From: Neostapfia colusana
Lineage: Eukaryota; Streptophyta; Magnoliopsida; Poales; Poaceae
NCBI GenBank assembly: GCA_030760725.1
Contig: JASWHV010000001.1
Span: forward strand, 70,577,683 to 70,641,682
Direction of reading: 5' to 3'
Length of the DNA: 64,000 nucleotides
In this document: positions 47,321 to 57,783 of the stretch, piece after piece
Layout of the letters: each line of letters begins with the position of its first letter
How positions within the stretch are numbered: the first letter of the stretch is position 1
Notes under the pieces: model-generated
Told to the model about the DNA's origin: nothing
What the model saw: the letters and a program-made list of their open reading frames with translations, nothing else
Database searches by the model: none
Translations under genes and position numbers: made by a program

Positions 47321-48045
47321 GTTTTAATTCTCATGCTCATGCTAAGGCACACCCACCTAAAGTTGTAAAGTCATTAGGAAGCGGTTTGATTCAAACAGCT
47401 CCTAGACAAAAAGAGGTGATTTTCAAATCTGCAGGAATACTGTCCCATTCGGGTTCTAATAAACGTGTTGCTTGCTCATCTAGACATGATAATAAGGTTA
47501 TTTTTCATTGTACCTACTGTGGTAGAGATGGCCATGTCATGGATTTTTGTTATAGACTAGCTAAACACGATAAGAAACAAAGAATACTTGCTAGATCACA
47601 TAACAACCAAGCAAAATCTGCTAGACCGAATGTTCGGAGCTTGCAACCTGCTGTAATGAGTCAAAAACTTGCTCCCGGACCTACTGTTTTTTTGTGCTAC
47701 ATATAACACATCTTCTAAGTCAGTAGTTGGGAACAAAAATTTTCGATGTTTGGCTCGTAAACCTGCTGTACCTTCTCAGCTTTCGCGTGTTATTCCTGCT
47801 GGACGTCGTGTGACTCAGTACTGGATTCGTAAAAGTCTTTTAACTAACCCCAGTATTGAGTCATCGACGTATTGTGCTGCTGTGTAGGTTTCACGTTTGA
47901 GGAAGGAGAACATTTGGATTGTGGATTCAGGTTGCTCACGCCACATGACCGGTAACAAAGAATGGTTCTCCTCTCTCTCTTTTGTGTCACGTGTAGAAAA
48001 TGTTACTTTCACCGATAACTCTTCTACTCCCATAATCTCTACACT
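47290..48045 (+). pseudogene. Copia-1 gag-pol linker, second zinc-finger-like motif and protease
   Basis: This segment carries on the polyprotein in shifting frames. It contains a second CCHC-like motif (CTYCGRDGHVMDFC, about 47512-47553), typical of SIRE/Maximus elements. A frameshift at a run of T near 47685-47693 follows, then an in-frame TAG at 47885-47887. The aspartic protease active site DSGCSRHMTG starts at 47923. Another break lies close to 48030-48046, where codons between the protease and the integrase side are missing compared with the usual layout of this family. Confidence 0.8.
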
Positions 48046-49191
48046 TTGAAAGATGTGGCACTTGTTAATAATTTGAAATACAACTTGCTTTCGGTTTCAC
48101 AATTGCTAGATGAAAATCTAGAGGTTAGCTTTGCTAAAAATTGCTGCAAGGTTGTAGATTCAAAAGGTGAGCTTTTGTTTAACATGTCTAGGTTTGGAAG
48201 AGTTTTTAAATCTGATTTTGATTTGTCAACTTTTAAGCATCGGTGTCTAGTTGCTAATGATACAAAGGATCTATATTTTTGGCATCGTAGACTTGGTCAC
48301 ATAGACTTTGATCATCTCACTCGTGTTAGTACTCTCGATCGCATACGTGGGCTGCCGAAGCTTAAAAAGGACAAGGATATTGTGTGCTCTTCTTGTAGAC
48401 ATGCTAAGTTTGTTACAGGTTCACATGCTCCTCTCACAATGACCATGACAGCTGAACCGGGACAACTTTTACATCTTGACACAGTAGGTCCGGCACGTGT
48501 TCAATCCTTCGGAGGTAGATGGTATGTGCTTGTGATTGTTGATTATTATTCCAGATATTCTTGGGTTTATTTTATGGCATCTAAGAATGAAGCTTTTAGT
48601 CATTTTAGAACTTTATTTCTTAGATTATCTATTGATCACCCAGGATCATTAAAAGCAATTAGAAGTGATAACGGAACTGAATTTAAAAACCAATCCTTTG
48701 ATCACTTTTGTGCTGAAAATGGAATAGATCATCAATACTCTTCACCCTATGTACCACAACAAAATGGTGTCGTAGGAAGAAAGAACAGGACCTTAGTTGA
48801 GATGGCTAGGACTATGCTTGATGAATATCAAACTCCTAGGAAATTTTGGGCTGATGCAATTGCAACCGCTTGTTATGTCTCAAATCGTGTTTTCTTGCGT
48901 GCTAAGCTTAGAAAAACCCCATATGAGCTCCGGTTTGGACATAGGCCTAGTGTTACACACTTTAGGGTTTTTGGTTCCAAATGCTTTGTTAAGAAACATG
49001 GTAATCTTGATAAATTTGAAGCTAGATCTGTTGATGGCATGTTTCTTGGTTATCCATCTCATACTAGAGGCTACCGTGTGCTTTTACTTGACACTAACAA
49101 AATTGTGGAGACTTGCGAGGTTTCTTTTTATGAAGCTAGCCCAAGTACTAGCTCCGATATTGCAGGTCCAGATCCATATCCGCAGGGGTAG
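48046..49191 (+). pseudogene. Copia-1 integrase
   Basis: A frame of 381 residues. The N-terminal HHCC zinc finger is visible (WHRRLGHIDFDHL ... CSSCRHAKF), followed by the catalytic core with Asp in HLDTVGP and Asp in IRSDNGTEF. The third catalytic residue is lost: the conserved QQNGVVERKNR motif reads QQNGVVGRKNR, Glu to Gly at 48775-48777 (GAA-type to GGA). C-terminal motifs (TPYELRFGHRP, RVFGSKCFV) follow. The frame ends at TAG 49189-49191, in phase with the RT frame downstream, so this is a single nonsense change. Confidence 0.9.
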
Positions 49192-51045
49192 AGTATTTTT
49201 ATTGAAGAAGATGAAGAAGTGGTGCTGCTGCCCGAAAACTCGGAAGTAAATAACGATCAAGCTGCTGATTTTGCACCACAACCAGCACCAACAGTAACTA
49301 CTGCTAGTTCGGACCTTCCTCAATTAACAAGCTCTCCTAATCAAAGGTCCGAACATGAAGAAGAAGGTGATTGTGAAGTGTCTACTCCCCTCCGAGTACT
49401 CAAAAGTCATCCTCCACAACAAATCATTGGAAGCATGCATGAACGAGTCACTCGGTCCAGGTTTTGCGATCCAAACTCTCATGCTCATTCTGCTTTTGTT
49501 GCTTCTTTTGAACCCAAGGATATATCACACGCACTCACTAATGAATCTTGGATTAATGCCATGCAAGAAGAGTTAGAAAATTTTGAAAGAAATAATGTTT
49601 GGAAACTTGTACTTCCACCTCAAGGTCACACATTAATTGGAACTAAATGGGTATTTAAAAATAAGCAAAGTGAGGATGGGGTTGTGGTTAGGAATAAAGC
49701 TAGGTTGGTTGCTCAAGGTTTCACTCAAATTGAAGGTCTAGATTTTGATGAAACATTTGCTCCTGTTGCTAGATTAGAAGCTATAAGAATTTTATTAGCA
49801 TTTGCTGCATCTAAAGGTTTCATGTTATATCAAATGGATGTTAAAAGTGCTTTTCTTAATGGCTACATAGAGGAAGAGGTTTATGTTAAGCAGCCACCGG
49901 GTTTTGAAAATCCAAATTTTCCTAATCATGTTTACAAACTGTCCAAAGCCTTGTACGGTCTAAAACAAGCCCCTAGAGCATGGTATGATATGTTAAAAAC
50001 ATTCTTACTTGAAAAGGGGTTTACCATGGGCAAGGTTGATAAAACTCTTTTTGTACTTAAGCATGGCAATGACTCATTATTCGTTCAAGTGTATGTGGAT
50101 GGTATTATCTTTGGTTGTGCTTCTCATGATCTCGTGTCCAAGTTTTCAGCTATGATGAGTTCAGAATTTGAGATGAGTATGATGGGAGAACTCACATACT
50201 TTTTGGGGCTGCAAATCAAGCAAACAAAAGAAGGAACTTTTGTGCATCAAACTAAGTATACGAAGGACCTTCTTAAGCGCTTCAACATGGACAAATGCAA
50301 GCCTCTTCAGACACCATTGGGAACAGCAACAACACTTGAACTTGACGAAGATGGTGACCCGGTCGATAAAAAAGAATACAGAAGTATGATTGGATCACTT
50401 TTGTATCTCACGGCGTCAAGACCGGACATACAATTCAGCGTATGTCTTTGTGCACGTTTTCAAGCTTCTCCACGTGCTTCACATCGCCAAGCCATCAAAA
50501 GGATTCTCAGGTACCTACATGGAACTCAAGAATTCGGCATTTTTCTTCCTTCTTCCTCAACCGTTTCTTTGAAAGCTTTTTCGGATGCTAATTTTTGGAG
50601 TTGTAGGATTGATAGGAAAAGTACTACGGGTGCTTGTCATTTTCTTGGTAATTCACTTGTTGCTTGGTCCTCTAGAAAACAAAGTTCAGTTGCACAATCC
50701 ACGACCGAATCTGAATATGTACCTGCGGCTAGCGCTTGCTCACAAATTCTTTGGATTGTTCAAACACTTAAGGACTATGGGGTTGATTTAGATAGTGTTC
50801 CACTGTTTTGTGATAACACTAGTGTAATTTGTATTCCTAAAAACCCCATGAAACACTCTAGAACTAAGCACATTGACATTAGGTATCACTTTCTTCGTGA
50901 TAATGTTGAAAAAGAAAACATTGTGCTTCACCATGTCGATACCAAACAACAATTGGCTGATATTTTTACAAAACATTTGGATTTCACTCGTTTTTGTTTC
51001 ATTCGTAGTGAAATAGGGGTTATGCATCCTCATGGCTTAAATTGA
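49192..51045 (+). pseudogene. Copia-1 reverse transcriptase and RNase H
   Basis: An open frame after the TAG codon, ending TGA/lineage-typical HPHGLN at 51045. The copia RT core is present: WVFKNKQ, FAPVARLEAIR, YQMDVKSAFLNG (motif A Asp intact), GLKQAPRAWY. Motif C reads YVDG instead of YVDD (Gly at 50101-50103), removing a catalytic Asp. RNase H follows, with SDANFWSCRIDRKSTTG (Asp to Asn in the usual SDAD), the TESEY motif and the terminal DIFTKHL. It is predicted inactive as polymerase. Confidence 0.92.
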
Positions 51046-52018
51046 GGCGGAGTTTTTGAAACTTTCAAAGTCTATGTGTGAATCTGAAACTAAAATAATA
51101 CGAGCATAGTATTTCATACATATATGACTTTGTGATTCCTTTTACAGGCTGAAAGTTCTTACTACATTACTCATGTTATACATTTTGTAGTTTTTGCCAT
51201 GACTAGTAATTGGAATAATTACTTACACTAGATCTGGTCATGATCGAACTTTCTTGCTATTTTGAACTTGTTGCGTGCTCACAAGTGCTTTTAATCATAA
51301 AAAATTAATCAAGTGATCAGCTCACATGTTGAGTTTTCAAATAAAAATTTGAGAAAAGATCAAGAGAATATGCATGCATCACACTTCTTCTTTTGAGATT
51401 GCTTATCATTGCACTAAGATATGAACTTGGAAGGAATTGTGTATGACTAAAACCATGTCCTTAAGCTTCTGATTGTCATATGGCATAGACTTGGCATGGC
51501 TGGTTAGAATAAGACTGATGCGGCATATAATCTCTTGCAAATATCATATGATCAACTTTGTGCCTTAAATGATTATAAATAATAAAAATGCAGCAACAAG
51601 TGTCATGTTTTCAGGTTTTGAAATAGTTGAGTAAGGGAGATCATGACTTGCTTAAACTGAAAAATACATTTGATCTCTAGCATGGCTTACACTACTTTAT
51701 GTATCTCATTGATGTGATAGTGTAAGTAACCTGATAGTATGACTTGGATGAGCTTTGTTTTGTATGTATATGTTATAATATGCTCATAACATTTAAAAAT
51801 TTCTCTTTTGAACCTTGCTGAATACATTGTCAAAGGGGGAGAAATATGTATAAGGAGAGATTTTTTTACACTTTGCATATGTTATACACTTTCTTCCTTC
51901 TCTGATTTTAAAAAATGGGGAGAAATTTATAAAGGGGGAGAAATGAGTTTTCAAAGCTTTTCAAAACTTTTCATAAGCCAATGTTCGGATTTTAATTGGT
52001 GTTGCCAATGCATTCATC
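51046..52018 (+). other. Copia-1 3' non-coding region with repeated purine runs
   Basis: About 1 kb with no coding frame. Purine runs aaagggggagaaa (51831-51844), ggggagaaattt (51916-51927) and aaagggggagaaatg (51932-51946) precede the true polypurine tract. The phrase gctgaatacattg before the first run resembles the beginning of the LTR (52044-52057). Confidence 0.75.
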
Positions 52019-52029
52019 AAGGGGGAGAT
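52019..52029 (+). other. Polypurine tract, copia-1
   Basis: aagggggagat, immediately before the 3' LTR. Confidence 0.88.
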
Positions 52030-52180
52030 TGTGAGACCTATGTGTGCTGAATACATTGGCAATTAGGATAAAAGTTAGCATTAACATTCAAAGTTTTAAA
52101 TATTGCCAAAACATTCTTCTGTGGCAAGGTCCGAAAAGTTCTTTCTTAGGTCCACCAAGTGTTGGCAAGGTCCGACGCAA

Positions 52181-52220
52181 GGTCCGGAGAGCTCCTGCAA
52201 GGTCCGGAGAGCTTCTGTAA
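52181..52220 (+). repeat. Tandem 20-bp U3 repeat in copia-1 3' LTR
   Basis: Two adjacent units of ggtccggagagctyctgyaa. The 5' LTR has one. It is part of a wider cluster of aaggtccg motifs in U3. Confidence 0.85.
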
Positions 52221-53042
52221 GGTCCGGAGCTTGTTTTTAGGGAGCTCCCGTGAAGTTCAACTCGTAGAACTGCAGCGTCTTGTTTTTGCTTTTAACTCGC
52301 AATGTTTCAAACTTGCTTTATGGGAAGGTTTGCTTAGTATTAATTTGCTAAGTTTTTGGTGTGTTTTGGTGGTTATGGCTGTTATCATTTGATATGGTTT
52401 GCAACATGCTTATGTGACGTGCTCATGTAAGGTGTTGTGGTTTTCGAACTAACGTGAGTCAAGTCGAGGACTTGTGCTCGGAAGAATTGGTTGTTTATTC
52501 ATGTGCAGGTGTTGCTTGAGTTCAAGACATGGCTGGTGACAGGATCCTTGGACTAGTCTCAGGGAGGAGATGAGGTTCCAACAACCAAGTTCCGGAGGAG
52601 CTGTGGTTGAGTTGATCGGGAGGTCGCGCAGCATGTTTGGATCAAGGGCAGTGCATATGAAGGTTGCGTGTACGTCGTTGGAAGGTGTTTGCACGTGTGC
52701 AAGGAGTGCATGGATGTGGAAACATTGTTCCAAGGCGTGATGAAGAGAAGTGGACGAAAAGAATTGGTCGGAAAGGTCCAACCGGCTGGATTGCGTACTC
52801 AGGCTGAGGCTGAGTCGGATATGGCTCAAATTCGGAAGATTTGAGTTGGTTATGATAGGATTTCGTGCTAGGCACGAAGTTGAGTTGTTTTAGTAATGTT
52901 TAGGACGTTCCTAAGGTGTTTGGAAGTCTCACGATTGCTTCTATCTGCGAATAGGAGAGTCCTGAGCAGTTATGGTAAGTTAGGATACGAGTCCAATTAG
53001 GAGTAGGAGTCCTAGATTGGATTGATTAGCCTGAGGGCTGGC

Positions 53043-53050
53043 TATAAAAG
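53043..53050 (+). promoter_or_regulatory. TATA box, copia-1 3' LTR
   Basis: tataaaag, as in the 5' LTR. Confidence 0.7.
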
Positions 53051-53112
53051 CAAGGGAGGCCAGAGCTCTCATGGGTAGAGAACTTTGGGCTGTTCCTCTT
53101 GTGTTTCTATTG

Positions 53113-53118
53113 AATAAA
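53113..53118 (+). terminator. Polyadenylation signal, copia-1 3' LTR
   Basis: aataaa, about 70 bp downstream of the TATA box. Confidence 0.6.
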
Positions 53119-53654
53119 GTTCATAGTTTCGAGGAGCTTTTATGCCTTGTTCGTCCGATTTGTTTTTCGTCAAGTCTTTCTCGCTGAGTTTCTGGACAGA
53201 CCGACGTTGCTTCGGTGTTTCGTTCATAACTCGAGTTTTACAGACCCGATGGACGTGATTATTTTTGGATTGTCTGCACAACTCAATTATCTATCATCTA
53301 TGAAATTTTCACGAGATTCGGATCTGTAGTTTTTGAGATACACGAGTTTCTTTGAAGCATTGCAGATCTGTTTTATATTGGGTAGAACAGATTGATCTTC
53401 GTTTAATGTTTTGATCGTATCTCAAGTTTTACTTTGTGTATTCAAGTGATTCTTGTTGCATTAGATCCGTGACTTGATTCTCTACCTCTCTACTTGATTT
53501 GTCACGGTTGAACACGTTTGAAAACACTTGCACACACGGTTTCTTTAACAGATTGTTTTTTTGCTGAGGGGTTTTTGTTGTTTCCGCTGCGAAAAGTTTT
53601 AATCTACCATTCACCCCCCCTCTGGTAGCTTTTCACGTGCTCTTCGATCCTACA

Positions 53655-54601
53655 CTCCACTCGATACGCCACTGGTCCGCACTTCTCGGTGATAGCATAG
53701 GGTCCAATGAAACAGGGAGCGAGCTTCCCCTTCACACCGAACCGGTGCACGCCCTTCATTGGAGACACACGGAGGTACACGTGTTCACCAACGTCAAAGT
53801 GCAACGGTCTACGCCTCTTATCAGCGTAGCTTTTCTGCCGGGATTGAGCGGCCTTGAAATTAGCTTGAATCGTCCGAACACGCTCTTCGGCGTCGTTCAC
53901 CACATGAACCCCGAATGTGACCCTTTCACCGGACTCGCACCAATTTAAGGGGGTGCGGCATTTGCGACCGTAGAGAGCTTCGTAGGGTGCCATCTTGATA
54001 CTCGCCTGATAGCCGTTGTTGTACGAGAATTCTGCCAATGGTAGGTGATCATCCCAGTTCGTACCATGGTGGATGGCACATGCTCTCAACATGTCTTCCA
54101 GAACTTGATTCACCCTCTCTGGCTGGCCATCTGTCTGAGGGTGGTAAGCGGAGCTTCTAATCAGTTTAGTACCCAAAGCAGCATGCAACTGCTCCCAAAA
54201 ACGAGATACAAACAATGCACCTCGGTCTGAGACTATGGTCTGGGGTACACCATGCAGGCATAGAATCCTGGCAATATATAACTCCGCATATCTGTTGGCA
54301 TGGAAATGTGTATGCACGGGAATGAAGTGAGCTGACTTAGTTAGTCGGTCAACGATCACCCAAATGGAATCATGTTTGTTGGATGTTAGGGGTAATCCCA
54401 CAATGAAATCTATGCTCACATCCTCCCATTTACATGCTGGAATTTTCAGGGGTTGCAACAGCCCCGATTTCCTCATATGATCCTCCTTCACTCGTCTACA
54501 CGTATCACACTCGGATACGTACTTCGCTACCTCCCGTTTCATCCGTGTCACCAAAATTTCTTTTTCAAATCTTGGTACATTTTGTTGCTTCCCGGATGAA
54601 T
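53655..54601 (-). pseudogene. Integrase (zinc finger end, core and C-terminal part), element B
   Basis: The largest intact part of element B integrase. It includes CDTCRRVK of the zinc finger, the core with Asp in VSIDFIVGLP, Asp in IVSDRGALF and Glu in TDGQPERVNQ, then YEALYGRKCRTPLNW and RVSPMKG. It is cut at YRVE by copia-1 and continues at 43955. Towards its start two compensating frame changes (about 54545 and 54602) break the link to the RNase H frame. The catalytic residues look intact. Confidence 0.88.
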
Positions 54602-55790
54602 GGAGTATTAGACAAGTGGGCTTCATCGAGGATCTTCTTCCTCAGCTCCATATCCCGGGGTACGACTATGCGGTCATTGAACCATAGCGTCCCCTCATCA
54701 TCTTTCCGGAAACATTTGATCTCCCCGTTGTCTATCCGTCTCCGGAGATGTGCCATGCCTTTGTCAGTCTTCTGAGCTGCAATGATGTCCTCCCTAATCG
54801 TAGGGATGAGGGCAAGGTTGTACAACGATCCATAAGTAACCAAGTATAAACTCGGCTCTTCCTCCTCCACCGGTGTAATGGTGAGGTGATGGACATGTGA
54901 TTTCCGACTCAGCACATCAGCAACCACATTCGCCTTGCTGGGGTGGTAATGGATCTCAATCTCATAGTCCTTGATTAGTTCTAACCACCTCCGTTGCATC
55001 ATATTCAGCCCCTTCTGGGTGAAAATATATTTCAAGCTCTTGTGGTCGGTGTAGAGGTGCACCAAATTCCCCAGGAGAAAGTGCCTCCACATTTTTAGCG
55101 CCAAAACCACTGCAGCAAGCTCAAGGTCATGAGTCGGATAGTGCTGCTCGTGGTTCCGAAGTAGGCATGATCCATATGCGACCACACGTCCTTCCTGCAT
55201 CAATACGAAGCCGAGCCCAATACCGGACGCGTCACAATACACGTCGAAGGGCTTTGTTGTATCCGGCTGAGCTAAGACCGGGGCTGTGGTGAGATGCTTC
55301 ACCAATGCTTGGAACGCTCCTTCACACGCCGTGTTCCAAACATATTTCGTTCCCTTCTTCAGCAATTCTGTCATCGGCTTAGCGAGCTTGGAGAAACCGG
55401 GAATAAATCTCCAATAGTATCCCGCTAACCCGAGGAAGCTTCTGACTTCATGAACTGAAGTGGGGGCTTTCCATTTCAGCACTTGCTCTATCTTGCTTGG
55501 GTCAACCGCAATGCCTTCCGCGGAGATGATATGTCCCAAGAATGACTCTTGGCTGATCCAAAACTCACATTTGCTGAACTTGGCGTAGACCTTGTGATCT
55601 CGCAATCGTTGAAGAACGATCCTCAAGTGTTCGGCATGTTCGGCTTCTGTCTTGGAGTAAACCAAGATATCATCGATGAACACTACCATGAACTTGTCCA
55701 GCTCCGGCATAAACACCGAGTTCATGAGATACATGAAATGGGCTGGAGCATTTGTGAGACCAAAGGACATGACGAGATATTCATATAATC
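54602..55790 (-). pseudogene. RT C-terminal half and RNase H, element B
   Basis: The frame opens at MSFGLTNAPAHF and contains FIDDILVYSK (RT motif C intact), the thumb and connection, then RNase H with DVYCDAS, ELAAVVLALK and YTDHKSLKYIF. Unlike element A, the RNase H Asp is retained. It ends where the integrase N-terminus goes out of frame near 54602. Confidence 0.88.
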
Positions 55791-56713
55791 TCTCATCGAG
55801 AAGGGCGTCTTTGGAATATCCTCTGCCTGGATCTTTATCTGGTGATATCTAGAGCGAAGATCCATCTTGGAGAACACACTTGCACCCACCAGTTGATCAA
55901 ACAATATGTCGATGCGGGGCAGTGGGTACTTATTCTTGATGGTGACGGCGTTGAGCGGCCGGTAGTCCACACACAGCCTCAAGGTTTCATCCTTCTTCTT
56001 CACGAACAACGCCGAGCATCCACAAGGCGAGGAACTCAGCCTAATGAAACCTTTGCTCAACAGATCATTGACCTGTTCTTTCAGTTCAGCCAGCTCATTT
56101 GGAGCCATCTTGTATGGTCTCCGTGATATGGGCGTAGTCCCGGGTGCAAGTTCAATCTTGAACTCGACGCCCCGCTCAGGTGGCATGCCTGGAAGATCAT
56201 CCGGAAACACGTCGGGTAACTCCCGGACTACGGGGATGTCCTCTAACTTGAGAGCTTTAGCATTATTAATTGCTGAAATTTCCCGGACTGGAGTGTCTAA
56301 CACCGTGGAATGTGGACGGTGGAAGGGAGAGTTTAAATGAACCGTCCGTGTCCGAGTCTCCAGGACAGCGCCATGGTATTGTAGCCATGACATCCCTAAG
56401 ATTGCATCAATCTTTTGCCCCATAAGGATTATCAAGGTGGTGGGATATAGTTTCCCACCTAAGCACAGAGGTGCCTTTGGGATCATCAAATTTGCTGAGA
56501 TCTTCCCTCCCGGTGAGCAGATCATATAGGTTCAGTCGGTTGGGAAGACTTGCATTTGATGCTTAGCCACATAGGATGCACCTATAAAGCTGTGGGTTGC
56601 ACCAGAATCAAACAATATGACGATGGCTTGATTGTTGAGAGTAAACGTACCCGTCAGCACGTTGTCTCCCTCTGGGGCGTCCTCATTGTCGAGGTTGCGT
56701 ACGCCACCAGTCC
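55791..56713 (-). pseudogene. Protease and RT N-terminal half, element B
   Basis: Protease with LFDSGATHSF near 56600-56630, a TGA near 56530 (Ser expected from element A), GMSWLQYHGAVL, and then directly in frame PISRRPYKMAP. This confirms that protease and RT were one frame and that element A's TGA here is a lesion. RT follows with FVKKKDETLRLCVDYR and FSKMDLRS (motif A Asp intact). A frameshift at about 55790 separates it from the C-terminal half. The upstream end at about 56713 is the inversion breakpoint; the preceding gag now lies inverted at 59751-60890. Confidence 0.88.
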
Positions 56714-56868
56714 GAAACGAAGTAAGTCCAATGCTATCTAGTAATTTTTCTACCTACCTACCTACTATTGGATTTGAACCAATGACTCCCGCCGTATGAA
56801 AGCAGTACTCTAACCACTGAGTTAAGTAGGCAATTTATCATCACAAAAGAAGCCGCATTACTTCGATA
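56714..56868 (-). other. Plastid DNA fragment (NUPT) at inversion breakpoint
   Basis: About 155 bp that belongs to neither flanking retroelement segment. It contains a plastid-type trnM-CAU. The AT-rich flanks (gaagtaagtccaatgctatc, gtaatttttctacc on one side; caatttatcatcacaaaag on the other) fit, from memory, the sequence around trnM in grass plastid genomes. It lies exactly between the end of the protease region and the inverted LTR, as expected of filler DNA captured during break repair. The exact ends are uncertain by a few bases. Confidence 0.8.
56759..56831 (-). tRNA. trnM-CAU: Plastid-derived tRNA-Met (CAU), nuclear copy
   Basis: A 73-nt cloverleaf on the minus strand: acceptor GCCTACT/AGTAGGT, D arm with ACTCAGTGGTTAGAGT, anticodon loop TTCATAC (anticodon CAT), T arm ATTGGTTCAAATCCAAT, discriminator A. 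It matches the plastid elongator trnM. The first acceptor base is G, giving a G-U pair with the 3' T; from memory the plastid gene has A there. There is no CCA and no nuclear context, so this is a passenger of the inserted plastid fragment rather than a working nuclear gene. Confidence 0.88.
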
Positions 56869-57767
56869 CCGATTTATAGGTGTAGGTTGAGGGCAGAAAG
56901 GTGGAAATCTGCCAACGGGCATAGAGAGATGCTCCGTGTGGGGAACCTCCTGCTCGTTTCGGTGTGACCGGTTCGACGTTTGGGCTGTTGGGTGAAAGGT
57001 TGTCCCGTACGACATCGAGTGAGCGTGCTGTGCAGCTCCACGGGTGGGCATACGTGACGTGCTCTTTGGGTTTCCCTGCAGATGTATATCGAGTCGATTC
57101 ACCATCCCTCGCGGTCTTGGTCACTGAGTCGTGACGTAGGCTAATGTATGAAATATGATGAGTCAATATTGCTGATTGATATAATTGTATTGCTACATGT
57201 GTGCCACCAAATACTGCTTACTAAATTTCAGATTCCTGAACCATTAACTTGTTGCTAAAAGATGAAGTAAGGATGAACTTGTAGGCGTGTCCATTTGCTG
57301 TAACATTACTATCCTATGTCATTGTACACCTCATGTAGAGTTTCATGCTTAGGTGAGTCGGTTAAGCCTTGTTGAGCCCTCGTGCTCACGGTTGCTGCTT
57401 AAGTGTTTTTCAGGTGAGGAGCCACCCATGGACTCAGAGTACGAGTCTACCGGCGAGGGTTACCCTCCATCGGGGACCACGGCTGAGTGGGAGCCGTACA
57501 CGCCGTGCTGAGCTGAGACGTGCAGCTAGTGTGGGTTTCCCTAGGGCTGGGCAACCGACTTTTGCTAGATAGGCGGCGTGAGTTGTATAGTGTAGACTTC
57601 CGCTGTGTAATAAAAACAATAGTTTGTAACTGAGTATTGCACTACTTTGTACATTCAGTTTGCTTTCCCATGTAATATAATATGTCCTTATGACGTGTGC
57701 TGTCGGGTGTCGCATCGCGCAGCACCACCCTCTGCGATCCTGGATGGGCGGATTCCGGTCTGCCACA
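56869..57767 (+). repeat. Inverted outer part of element B 5' LTR
   Basis: Reverse complement of left LTR bases 39434-40330. It ends ...ggtctgccaca before the primer site. Confidence 0.88.
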
Positions 57768-57770
57768 GCC

Positions 57771-57783
57771 TGGTATCAGAGCT
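57771..57783 (+). other. Primer binding site, element B (inverted)
   Basis: tggtatcagagct, complementary to initiator tRNA-Met, three bases after the LTR end. Confidence 0.9.

Larger units (their letters stand above)
43961..53654 (+). mobile_element. Copia-1: complete SIRE/Maximus-type Ty1/copia element
   Basis: 9694 bp with LTRs of 1604 and 1625 bp, a 5-bp target duplication ctcca, a primer site for initiator tRNA-Met, a gag-pol region in copia order (gag, protease, integrase, RT, RNase H) and a polypurine tract. The SIRE/Maximus type is suggested by the long gag with coiled coil, a second zinc-finger-like motif (CTYCGRDGH) before the protease, and repeated purine runs in the 3' region. No env-like frame is present. 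I count about 30 substitutions between the LTRs, indicating a fairly recent insertion. The coding region is broken at five or more places and two catalytic residues are lost. Confidence 0.95.
52030..53654 (+). repeat. Copia-1 3' LTR
   Basis: 1625 bp. It differs from the 5' LTR by about 30 substitutions and one extra 20-bp U3 unit (52181-52200 next to 52201-52220). Confidence 0.95.

Noticed and set aside
51046..52018. Env-like third frame expected in SIRE elements
   Set aside because: No long frame, signal peptide or membrane segment is present between RNase H and the 3' LTR.
56759..56831. Functional nuclear tRNA-Met gene
   Set aside because: The sequence is plastid-type, with a weakened first acceptor pair, and lies in a small plastid fragment inside a dead retroelement.
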